Assembly (NCBI GenBank): GCA_949373075.1
Contig: CASIBX010000002.1
Location: 65,019-124,823 of the forward strand
Reading direction: 5' to 3'
Length of the DNA stretch: 59,805 nt
Origin: Candidatus Poseidoniaceae archaeon
GTDB taxonomy: Archaea > Thermoplasmatota > Poseidoniia > Poseidoniales > Poseidoniaceae
Made by a program: the position numbers and the translations under genes
Notes under the pieces: generated by a model
Told to the model about the DNA's origin: nothing
The model's input: only the letters and a program-made list of their open reading frames with translations
Databases searched by the model: none
Shown here: positions 35,163-42,398 of the stretch, piece by piece
Layout of the letters: the number at the start of each line of letters is the position of its first letter
Numbering within the stretch: position 1 is the stretch's first letter

Positions 35163-35914
35163 CAACAATCAAGAAGAGTGCCCACTTCCCTCACCCAATG
35201 GAGACTTGGTGGTTTCTGGCCCTGGAGTTTGCGGTTGCGCTTGCTCTGATTACAATGAGCAAATGGCAACCATTCCCAGGGCCATCTAAGAGATATGGGT
35301 ATCTTCTACTATCAATCGCCTTTCTTCTCTTAGTTGGCGAAACCGCTCCTAGGCCAACTGGGGTCCAAGTGCATCTCATTTTCTTGTTAATTTATGGAGC
35401 TTTAGGATTGATTAGAGGTATCCCCAACATGCTCAATTCACGGGATGAAGTTGTGGTGGCACCTTTCGCAGGTGTGTTATTCTCAGTTTCAGCAACAGCG
35501 CTGATGTCGGAGCAATGGGGCACGCTTTCTGTGTTTGAAGAATATGCGGCATTTTCAACAATAGTTGTAATTGGAGCCTGTCAAACATGGCTTGTATTCA
35601 GAGGACTACTAATTGGAAGACTACCTCTTGCTTGGTCTAAAGCCGGATTAGTAGCGTTAGAGCGGGGTCAGGTTTCTGGCGAGCATGGAGCGCTTGAGTG
35701 TTTTGAAAACGCATGGGATTTAGAAGAAGAGCACCTCAATCCAATGGCTTGGGTCGCTTTAGAGAGGATTCAAAAGTTCTTAGGAAATTCAGAAGAGGAA
35801 CAACATTGGTCAAAGAGATTAGCAGAATCCGGTGGGGAACAGGCAGTTGCTAAAGAGTGGATAGATGCTATAGATTCGGCGATTTCTAAGCTCAAAGTGC
35901 TGGAAGAAGAGTGA
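35159..35914 (+). CDS. membrane protein of unknown function
   Basis: No family recognised. Residues about 15-145 hold four or five membrane helices (WWFLALEFAVALALI, then YLLLSIAFLLLVG, and others). The last about 95 residues are soluble and helical (ECFENAWDLEEEHLNPMAW), resembling a short TPR-like pair. The TTG at 35159 overlaps the rlmH stop (TTGA), implying coupling; the first ATG is at 35198 and would shorten the N-terminus by 13 residues. Confidence 0.55.
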   Translation: MTTIKKSAHFPHPMETWWFLALEFAVALALITMSKWQPFPGPSKRYGYLLLSIAFLLLVGETAPRPTGVQVHLIFLLIYGALGLIRGIPNMLNSRDEVVVAPFAGVLFSVSATALMSEQWGTLSVFEEYAAFSTIVVIGACQTWLVFRGLLIGRLPLAWSKAGLVALERGQVSGEHGALECFENAWDLEEEHLNPMAWVALERIQKFLGNSEEEQHWSKRLAESGGEQAVAKEWIDAIDSAISKLKVLEEE

Positions 35915-35987
35915 TCAATTCAAAAACAATGCTTTAATTGATACATCAAAGGGTATCTCTTAAGTGGGTCGAAGTCGATTAGTTACT

Positions 35988-36284
35988 ATGGGAGAGACAG
36001 AGAAACAGGAAGATTGGTCAATATCGACGATTAGTTGGTACGCAATATTCGTCTGGTTCGGAGCCTCATTGTTTTCTCAAGTCGTGTACATGGCATTCAA
36101 CGGAATGCCCTATGATACGAGCCTGATGTTAGCTGCAATCGGCCCTGTTGCTTGGTTTATTATTGGGATTGAGATTTTAGCATGGATATTTATCGCGATT
36201 TTCTTTTCGGGCAAAGTTGTTAATCGCCTAAACGTAAAACCCCACGAAACGTCTAGTTCTGATACAATTTCACCACAGGCTTGA
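35988..36284 (+). CDS. small two-helix membrane protein
   Basis: A 98-residue protein with an acidic N-terminus, helices at about 15-36 and 47-73, and a short polar tail. No family recognised. A GTG at 35964 would add eight residues; the ATG at 35988 is preferred because no ribosome-binding site supports the GTG. It stands alone between the rlmH pair and the DUF2203 gene. Confidence 0.5.
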   Translation: MGETEKQEDWSISTISWYAIFVWFGASLFSQVVYMAFNGMPYDTSLMLAAIGPVAWFIIGIEILAWIFIAIFFSGKVVNRLNVKPHETSSSDTISPQA

Positions 36285-36311
36285 AGAAGCCTCACTGATA
36301 GTGGTCCATTC

Positions 36312-36794
36312 GTGCAGAATGAATGGAATCCACCGCCGCTTGCAGGCCAACCGATGAATTTGAGCGAACTACTCGATGAGATGGCTCTTCTGGCATTACC
36401 GGATGGCTCTAAAGTCGTAACAATTGAAGAGGCAAGGTTAGAGTTGCCGCTGGCGAATAAACTCTTAATATCCCTCCAGTCACTACAAGATGAAGCTCAT
36501 GATTTGACTGGTGAGTTAGAAGTATTGGTTGAGGAATTACCGCCTCATCATGAACATGTAGTTGAGGTCGCAGACCAACTCGGCTCCTTGGTCAAAGAAT
36601 GGCAGGCGATTGGAGATGCGTTAGAAAACATGGGTGCTAGAATCGCAGGTTTTGACCCTGGCCATCTTGAGTGGCATGGCGTAGTTGACGGTTACCTTGT
36701 ATTGTATTCATGGTGTCAAGGCGAAGATGACATCGAATGGTGGCACCCTTTAGATACAGGCATCAACGGCCGCAGACCTCTTGTTGAAGCATGA
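36312..36794 (+). CDS. DUF2203-like protein
   Basis: Residues about 15-95 form an antiparallel coiled-coil-like helical region. The C-terminal part carries the DUF2203 signature as seen from memory of the family: HGVVDGYLVLYSWCQGED, then IEWWHPLDTGINGRRPL. Function unknown in the family. Starts with GTG; an ATG 14 codons later (MNLSELL) is an alternative. It ends 12 bases before the adenosyltransferase gene, so the two are probably co-transcribed. Confidence 0.7.
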   Translation: MQNEWNPPPLAGQPMNLSELLDEMALLALPDGSKVVTIEEARLELPLANKLLISLQSLQDEAHDLTGELEVLVEELPPHHEHVVEVADQLGSLVKEWQAIGDALENMGARIAGFDPGHLEWHGVVDGYLVLYSWCQGEDDIEWWHPLDTGINGRRPLVEA

Positions 36795-36806
36795 CTTCGG
36801 GTAGGC

Positions 36807-37466
36807 ATGGTCCGAATCACAAAGGTACACACCGGGGGCGGAGATTCTGGTGAAACTTCACTGGTTGATGGTAGTAGAGTTCCTAAGAGCGATGCACGTA
36901 TTGAGGTAGTTGGCACATGCGACGAAGTCAACGCTTTACTAGGTCTTATCTTGATGGAATCTAATCGCTTATCGGATACACATTCCGACGGAGGAAATCG
37001 AGTAACAACTCGACGTGTCAAAGATGTGTGTAATTCTGCAATAGGCCGCCTTCAAAGCGAGTTGTTCGATTTGGGTGCGGAACTTGCCTGCCCGCCTGAA
37101 CAAATCCCAGAATATATGCAATTGATTGACCAAGAGGATTCAGATAGATTATGTGAAGAGATGGATGCTTGGAACGAAGAGTTAGATCCCCTGGAGAGTT
37201 TCATTCTTCCTTCAGGCTCAGGCCCTATTGTGGCCATGCATTTGGCTAGGACAGTAATTAGAAGATTAGAGCGCTCCATGGTTTGTATGAAGGATGGAAT
37301 TAGACCCATCGCTTTGCAATATGTAAATCGTTTATCCGATTGGGTATTCGTACTTACGCGATGGGTATCTTCCAGATTAGGAGAAGATGAGAGTTTGTGG
37401 ATTCCTAAGGGTAAAAGAGAATCCGGCACAGCGGGAATGACTCGTCGCCAAAATGCAAACCGTTAA
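36807..37466 (+). CDS. pduO: PduO-type cob(I)alamin adenosyltransferase
   Basis: Transfers the adenosyl group of ATP to cob(I)alamin, making coenzyme B12 for mutases or ribonucleotide reductase. The ATP-binding N-terminus reads KVHTGGGDSGETSLVDG (consensus TGxGDxGxT), followed by VGTCDEVNALLG; LARTVIRRLER and LNRLSD-like VNRLSDWVFVLTRW complete the four-helix bundle. A 219-residue length fits. The family salvages imported corrinoid as well as synthesised corrinoid; no cobalamin-synthesis gene is in the window. The stop abuts the convergent Nudix gene. Confidence 0.9.
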   Translation: MVRITKVHTGGGDSGETSLVDGSRVPKSDARIEVVGTCDEVNALLGLILMESNRLSDTHSDGGNRVTTRRVKDVCNSAIGRLQSELFDLGAELACPPEQIPEYMQLIDQEDSDRLCEEMDAWNEELDPLESFILPSGSGPIVAMHLARTVIRRLERSMVCMKDGIRPIALQYVNRLSDWVFVLTRWVSSRLGEDESLWIPKGKRESGTAGMTRRQNANR

Positions 37467-37877
37467 TCATTCACGACCGATTGATTTCATGTGAGCACTT
37501 GCAGCAGCAAGTACACCTTGGCTTTCGTGGTGGGTAAGTTGACTCATTGCATCTTCCCATTCTAGCCAAAGGTGCTCAGTATGTTCGTGACTAATCTTGA
37601 CAGCCATCGTTTCAGTTTCTGCGATATACCAGAAAACCTGTTTGTCAATTCTCTTGCCCTTGTGTCGGAAATCATAGGCGGTTCTGTATTCAAAACCATC
37701 AACAAATTGAATATCATTTATCCCCGTTTCTTCAGCTAACTCCCTTGCAGCAGTAGCCTTTCTGTCAGCATCTTCATTCTCGATATGACCTTTAGGAAAA
37801 TCCCAGTGACCTTGAGGATATTGTAGGAGTAGAATTGAACCATAGTTCACTAAGACGACTCCACAAGAGGTCTCCAT
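37467..37877 (-). CDS. Nudix hydrolase (Ap4A-type)
   Basis: Cleaves nucleoside diphosphate-linked compounds; the short size and WDFPKGHIE lead-in resemble diadenosine tetraphosphate hydrolases. The Nudix box keeps its catalytic core RELAEETGI, but there is one extra residue between the GHIE start and RE, and Asp replaces the first Glu. The ATG at 37877 (136 aa) is preferred; the frame also opens at a TTG at 37892. Its start faces the DHH gene across about 86 bases. Confidence 0.82.
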   Translation of the reverse strand: METSCGVVLVNYGSILLLQYPQGHWDFPKGHIENEDADRKATAARELAEETGINDIQFVDGFEYRTAYDFRHKGKRIDKQVFWYIAETETMAVKISHEHTEHLWLEWEDAMSQLTHHESQGVLAAASAHMKSIGRE

Positions 37878-37963
37878 GGTTGTGTGGCTCAACTCCCTAT
37901 TGATAGCCCCATCGCTTCTAAATCGCCCTATACATTGATGTCTTGGTCTCTCTCGCCAAAATC

Positions 37964-38953
37964 ATGTCGCCTTTAGACGGGATTGTCCGTGTCGTTGCAG
38001 ACTCCGATTTAGACGGTTTGATGGCAGCAGCAGTTCTCAAGGCTAGCAATCCTGAAATCGAAGTTCATTTTGCTCATCCAGCCTTATTGCGAGGGGGCAG
38101 TCTCGACCACTTAATCGACCGGGGCACGGCTATTTGCGATTTACCATTTCATCCAGATTGTGGATTATATTTGGACCATCACCTAACCAACAGACCATCC
38201 CCTGAAGAGCAGGAGATTTTTGAAAAAGGTGGCGGAGTTTGCCACTGGCGCGACACCCCGTCTGCCGCAAGAGCCGCGTATGATTTGATGAAAAATCAAC
38301 TCGACTTATCACATCTAGAAGAGATAATGCCGATTGTCGACGCACTAGATTCAGGAGGAATTACCCTTGAAGAATTCACTGAAGATGGGCCAGTGATACG
38401 CCTTTCTCGCTCACTGTCATTATCTGACCCTAATCATTTGCAAGTCGTACTTGACCAATTTGCATCAGGAGTAAGTCTTGAGGAAATCCTTGCAAGCCAT
38501 GCTGTGCGACTAGATTTATTGGGTGCGGAGCGAGAGAACCAGTCTAAATTAGTCAAGGAAAAAACGGTTATTGTTGATGGTCTAGCAATCTGTGATTTGA
38601 GCGAAACAGGAGTTCGAAGCAATGGTTACCTAATCACCGCTTTAGCTGGAGATGAAGCCTATGCTTGTTGCGTAATTCATGGTTTCATGGATGGAAGTAT
38701 CGAGGATGCAAACTACCCTGCTTTAGGCGCATCTTTCTACGCCAATTCGTTCAGAGACCATGAAAATCCGTATGACCTCTCTAAACTTGCAACATTACTG
38801 GATGAGACTGGCGGTGGTCATGCAAACGCCTGTGGTTGCCGAATACAGCCATCAGATGGAAGCAAAAGAAAATTGATTTCAGGGGATAAAAAACACAATC
38901 TTGAGCAGTGGCTAAATCTTTGGAATAATCGAGAAAACAAGATGCTTCGTTAA
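37964..38953 (+). CDS. DHH/DHHA1-family phosphoesterase
   Basis: A metal-dependent phosphoesterase of the RecJ/NrnA superfamily. Motif I is VADSDLDGLMAA, DLP follows in motif II, motif III is YLDHH, and the C-terminal DHHA1 domain has TGGGHANACGCR. The family includes nanoRNases, RecJ-like exonucleases and archaeal proteins with unknown nucleotide substrates; this one (329 aa from the ATG at 37964) is in the NrnA size range. A TTG at 37943 would add seven residues. Cytoplasmic. Confidence 0.82.
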   Translation: MSPLDGIVRVVADSDLDGLMAAAVLKASNPEIEVHFAHPALLRGGSLDHLIDRGTAICDLPFHPDCGLYLDHHLTNRPSPEEQEIFEKGGGVCHWRDTPSAARAAYDLMKNQLDLSHLEEIMPIVDALDSGGITLEEFTEDGPVIRLSRSLSLSDPNHLQVVLDQFASGVSLEEILASHAVRLDLLGAERENQSKLVKEKTVIVDGLAICDLSETGVRSNGYLITALAGDEAYACCVIHGFMDGSIEDANYPALGASFYANSFRDHENPYDLSKLATLLDETGGGHANACGCRIQPSDGSKRKLISGDKKHNLEQWLNLWNNRENKMLR

Positions 38954-38966
38954 TACAATTAAGTTA

Positions 38967-38994
38967 ATACACTCCCAACAAGTGAGGAGTGTAT
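38967..38994 (+). promoter_or_regulatory. hairpin that includes the lipoprotein start codon
   Basis: ATACACTCC (38967-38975) pairs perfectly with GGAGTGTAT (38986-38994), a 9-bp stem with a ten-base loop. The 3' arm contains most of the GGAG ribosome-binding site and the first two bases of the ATG at 38993. Such a stem would hide the start region in the mRNA. Confidence 0.5.
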
Positions 38995-39457
38995 GAGTAA
39001 ATCAAGAATCTTGAACACTTTACTATTGACTGCAACACTTTTGCTAGCCGGTTGTACAGGTGATGCAGAAGACGAAGAAGACGTAGCACCTTCCGATGAC
39101 ACCCCCCAATTATCTACGTACTCGTTCACGGGCTCAGATTCTGCCCAAACGAATACAGTGAACGGTGAGGACGAGTTACTTCAAGTCGTGATGGATCAAG
39201 GGAACTCAATAGGTTGGGCAGCAGTAGAAGTCAAAATCCAAGTAAATAATGGAGCACCTATGATATGTGACTCCCAAGATTCGGCGGTGTCTTGCACCTA
39301 TGATATTGATAATGACCCAGAATGGAGTGCCGGAGAACAAATTATTATCTCTGAGGGTCAAGACGATTTATGTTCAGGTGACTGTAATATTACTGTGACA
39401 ATCGAAAATTCACAGCAGGAAAAGGTATTGGGTTCCTTTGAAGTTGCAGTGAGTTAA
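38993..39457 (+). CDS. small secreted lipoprotein
   Basis: A lipoprotein signal with n-region MSKSRILN, a hydrophobic stretch, and lipobox LLAGC (Cys 21). The mature part is acidic (EDEEDVAPSDD) then beta-rich with four Cys (CDSQDSAVSC and CSGDC), likely two disulfides. No family recognised. A stem-loop overlaps its start, and a second stem-loop follows 33 bases after the stop. Confidence 0.7.
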   Translation: MSKSRILNTLLLTATLLLAGCTGDAEDEEDVAPSDDTPQLSTYSFTGSDSAQTNTVNGEDELLQVVMDQGNSIGWAAVEVKIQVNNGAPMICDSQDSAVSCTYDIDNDPEWSAGEQIIISEGQDDLCSGDCNITVTIENSQQEKVLGSFEVAVS

Positions 39458-39490
39458 TTTTTCAGCATTAGAAACATTTCCCAGTACAAC

Positions 39491-39509
39491 TAATCTGATT
39501 GTCAGATTA
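39491..39509 (+). terminator. stem-loop TAATCTGA-TTG-TCAGATTA
   Basis: A perfect 8-bp stem with a three-base loop, 33 bases after the lipoprotein stop. No T-run follows, so it may be a processing or mRNA-stability element and not a true terminator. It could also act as an operator for the exporter gene downstream. Confidence 0.35.
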
Positions 39510-39512
39510 AAG

Positions 39513-39560
39513 TATTTCAGTTACTAATGATGTACACGGATACAACCATCAACTGAAATA
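39513..39560. promoter_or_regulatory. inverted repeat TATTTCAGTT...AACTGAAATA before exporter
   Basis: Two perfect 10-base arms (39513-39522 and 39551-39560) separated by 28 bases. The right arm lies directly beside the TATA-like ATGTTTATA (39563-39571) upstream of the MMPL gene at 39582. The spacing and position fit an operator for a dimeric or looped regulator. Confidence 0.4.
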
Positions 39561-39581
39561 GTATGTTTATAGCGCCCAGCC

Positions 39582-41909
39582 ATGGAAGGTGTAACCGACC
39601 CTAAGATGCTTGAAGGCCGTTCCTTCTACAAGCTCGGTGAGTTTACTTATGACCATAGAAAGAAAGTTTTGGTCATTGGAATCCTTGCATGTGTCGCTAT
39701 GGCTTCATTGATGACAATGGGACCAAATTGGGCTGAATCTTGGGGCGAGGGAGACCTCGAATCAATGAATGCAAGTAAGATGTATGATGACGCCTTTACC
39801 CCAGAAGAAGGCACCCAGTCCTTCACTTACCTCGTATATCACCCTACTTTAGATGATACATCTAGCGTATGGCAAGATGCTGTTACCGAAGCATTGAGTG
39901 ATTTTGCTAGCCTAGATGATGTTAGCATCGAATACTCATGGGAAAAAACTGATGATGAGAGACTCGAATTCATTAACGAAGATGGTGAAGGTTTCTGGGC
40001 TTTGAATGTTGTAACCATAAATTTGGAGCGTACTGAAGCAAAGGAATTGTATGCGGAAAACTGGGAAGATGTGGAAATAGACGATGAGGATTTTGAGACC
40101 TGGCGAACAGGCGGGGTTGCTATCGATGTGATTTTCGATAAGAGAATCCAAGATGATTTGATTACGGCAGAACTCGTTTCAGGTCCATTATCTCTAATTA
40201 TTTTATTAATTGTTTTCGGAACAATAATTGCAGCATTATTGCCAATTGGGATAGCATTCTTGACCGTGCTTTCAGCCATGGGGATTACCATTTGGTTATC
40301 GAATGTCACGGACGTAACTCAATATGCTGTGAACATTATTTCGTTGATTGGAATAGGGGTTTCGATAGACTATTCTTTGTTCATGGTCAACCGTTTCCGT
40401 GAAGAAATGAATCGTGGTCATGACATCAGGACTTCAACAGCAATGACCGTTGCAACTGCGGGCAAAGCGGTGTTCTTCAGTGGAGTCACAGTTGGAATTG
40501 GCCTAATGGGAATGTTATTCTTTGAAAATACGGGAATTCCTAGTCTTGGAATCGGTGGAACTTTGGCGGTTTCGGTAGCTATGATTTATTCTTTAGTTGT
40601 TTTACCTAGCATACTCGCTATGCTTGGCACCAAGGTTAGTGATGGCTGGAAATTACCCTTCTCTTTCAAGACTGAAAACGATACAGAGGATGGTATTTGG
40701 TCAAGGATTGCAAAGACTGTAATGGACCGTCCTTGGACGGTTTTAATCCCTACACTAATCATTCTTCTTGGAGCAGGATTACCTTTCTTCCAGGCCGAAT
40801 TCTCTATGGCATCTAGAGATGCTTTACCTCCGGATGATGAAACTCGTGTAGGGTTTGAACACTTAGACGAGAAATGGCCAGAAAGTGCAGCGAATTCTGC
40901 ACTGATTGTTATCGACTTTGACGGGGAAGACCCATTGGAAGAAACCAACATTCGTCTGATGCATAAATGGGCGAGTGAACAGGTCAATGACTCTCGAGTC
41001 CTCGATGGATTTGGTTATTCTTTAGGACCAGTTCCTGGAATGTCGGCGGATGAAGTCGTAGAGTTTTGGCAAAGCGAAGAACTGACTCCGCAAATGAATG
41101 CTACAAGAGAATATCTTAGGCAGCAATTTTTAGCAAATAGTACCACGTTCTTCGTCTTCTCTTTAGACGGTCCAATGACCGGAGTAGATAGTAGAGAATT
41201 TGTCAGTCAAATTCGTAGTGAAAGGAGTTCTTTAATCGACGATTTGGTAATCGGAGATGATGGTGCCCTGTTGGTAGCTGGATTCGCAGCATACAGCCTA
41301 GATACGCTAGATGCAATTTCAGATAATTTACCAATAGCGTTGGCATTCATTTTCATCTCAACAATAATTCTAATCTTCATCCAAGTGCGCAGTGTAATCA
41401 TTCCAATCAAAGCAATTGTGATGAATATTCTATCGATTTCTGCATCGTTTGGAATGTTAGTATTCGTATTCCAATGGGGTTATGGTGCTGATTTACTGAA
41501 CTTTACGCCTCAACCAATAGAGGCAACTAACCCTGTGATTATGTTCTGTATTGTATTTGGATTATCGATGGATTATGAAGTTCTAATGCTATCGAGAATA
41601 CACGAAGAATGGGAGAGAACTGGTGACAATACCTTAGCGGTAGCAAATGGATTGCAAAGGACTGGACGCCTAATCACTGGTGCAGCCGCAATCATGGTTG
41701 TCGTATTCAGCGCATTCGGCCTTTCCTCAGTTGTAATCTTGAAACAGATTGGACTGGGTCTTGCTTTGGCAATTCTAATCGATGCAACAATTGTTCGAGC
41801 ACTCGTAGTTCCTGCAACTATGAGATTGATGGGTAAGTGGAATTGGTGGTCTCCAGCATGGCTTGGAGGCTCAAAGAACATTGAAAATGTTAAGGAATCC
41901 GAGGAATGA
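39582..41909 (+). CDS. MMPL/RND-family exporter (HAE3-like)
   Basis: A proton-driven exporter of hydrophobic compounds or lipids, twelve membrane helices in two repeats. Each repeat has one helix, a large outer loop (about residues 48-200 and 410-580), then five helices. The conserved RND motif appears twice: SIDYSLFMVNRFREEM in the first half and SMDYEVLMLSRIHEEW in the second. Length (775 aa) is normal for archaeal MMPL proteins. Substrate unknown. Its last 39 bases overlap the convergent gene at 41871. An inverted repeat and TATA-like sequence precede the start. Confidence 0.87.
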   Translation: MEGVTDPKMLEGRSFYKLGEFTYDHRKKVLVIGILACVAMASLMTMGPNWAESWGEGDLESMNASKMYDDAFTPEEGTQSFTYLVYHPTLDDTSSVWQDAVTEALSDFASLDDVSIEYSWEKTDDERLEFINEDGEGFWALNVVTINLERTEAKELYAENWEDVEIDDEDFETWRTGGVAIDVIFDKRIQDDLITAELVSGPLSLIILLIVFGTIIAALLPIGIAFLTVLSAMGITIWLSNVTDVTQYAVNIISLIGIGVSIDYSLFMVNRFREEMNRGHDIRTSTAMTVATAGKAVFFSGVTVGIGLMGMLFFENTGIPSLGIGGTLAVSVAMIYSLVVLPSILAMLGTKVSDGWKLPFSFKTENDTEDGIWSRIAKTVMDRPWTVLIPTLIILLGAGLPFFQAEFSMASRDALPPDDETRVGFEHLDEKWPESAANSALIVIDFDGEDPLEETNIRLMHKWASEQVNDSRVLDGFGYSLGPVPGMSADEVVEFWQSEELTPQMNATREYLRQQFLANSTTFFVFSLDGPMTGVDSREFVSQIRSERSSLIDDLVIGDDGALLVAGFAAYSLDTLDAISDNLPIALAFIFISTIILIFIQVRSVIIPIKAIVMNILSISASFGMLVFVFQWGYGADLLNFTPQPIEATNPVIMFCIVFGLSMDYEVLMLSRIHEEWERTGDNTLAVANGLQRTGRLITGAAAIMVVVFSAFGLSSVVILKQIGLGLALAILIDATIVRALVVPATMRLMGKWNWWSPAWLGGSKNIENVKESEE

Positions 41910-42293
41910 ATGGAAAATCATCAGCGCGATTAACAGATCCGCTGCTCTTCCATGCTTTCTTTTAGCCATCTTATCCTTACGTGAAAATCGTCCCCATCTT
42001 GCAGTTATCCAAAGCAAGGTAATCCCAATCGGCCCGGTAAAGCCGTGCAGGCTATCTGGAATTAATCCAAGACCGGTATACCATCTTGCAAAAAAGGCGA
42101 TTAAAACTGTAAGAATTGCCGCCTGAAGTATACGCTCCCCCACCCTTTCGTGGCGTTCCAACGCCTCTCGGCGGGTTTCACCTTTCAGTTCCCGGCTTTT
42201 TCGCTTCCAGCCATATTGCCACCACATCCAAGCAAGTATTGCTACCGCCGTGATGGGATGCAGCAATAGGATAACGGTTCGGAGCACCTCCAT
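41871..42293 (-). CDS. four-helix membrane protein, possibly DUF4079/cytochrome b561-like
   Basis: Four membrane helices, with His residues near their ends: LLHPITAV, ERHERVGERIL, DSLHGFTGPIG and FHSFLGFL. This pattern is like DUF4079 or cytochrome b561-type proteins, where four His bind two hemes, but the family call is by eye only. The ATG at 42293 gives 140 aa; a GTG at 42317 would add eight residues. It shares a short divergent region with the PIN-protein gene. Confidence 0.5.
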   Translation of the reverse strand: MEVLRTVILLLHPITAVAILAWMWWQYGWKRKSRELKGETRREALERHERVGERILQAAILTVLIAFFARWYTGLGLIPDSLHGFTGPIGITLLWITARWGRFSRKDKMAKRKHGRAADLLIALMIFHSFLGFLNIFNVL

Positions 42294-42377
42294 TAATCTG
42301 TGTTCAGATGGTCCCACATGATGGTTGTTTGGAACAAATTGTACAGCCGGTGGCTCTAAAGGCGTCCGGCTTAGGGC

Positions 42378-42396
42378 CTCACCCCGGAGGGGTGAG
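42378..42396 (+). promoter_or_regulatory. hairpin CTCACCCC-GGA-GGGGTGAG sequestering ribosome-binding site
   Basis: A perfect 8-bp stem with a three-base loop that ends two bases before the ATG at 42399. The 3' arm contains GGTGAG, so folding would block the Shine-Dalgarno site. The core ACCCC-N3-GGGGT is shared with the palindromes at 13518 and 50851. Confidence 0.6.
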
Positions 42397-42398
42397 TG

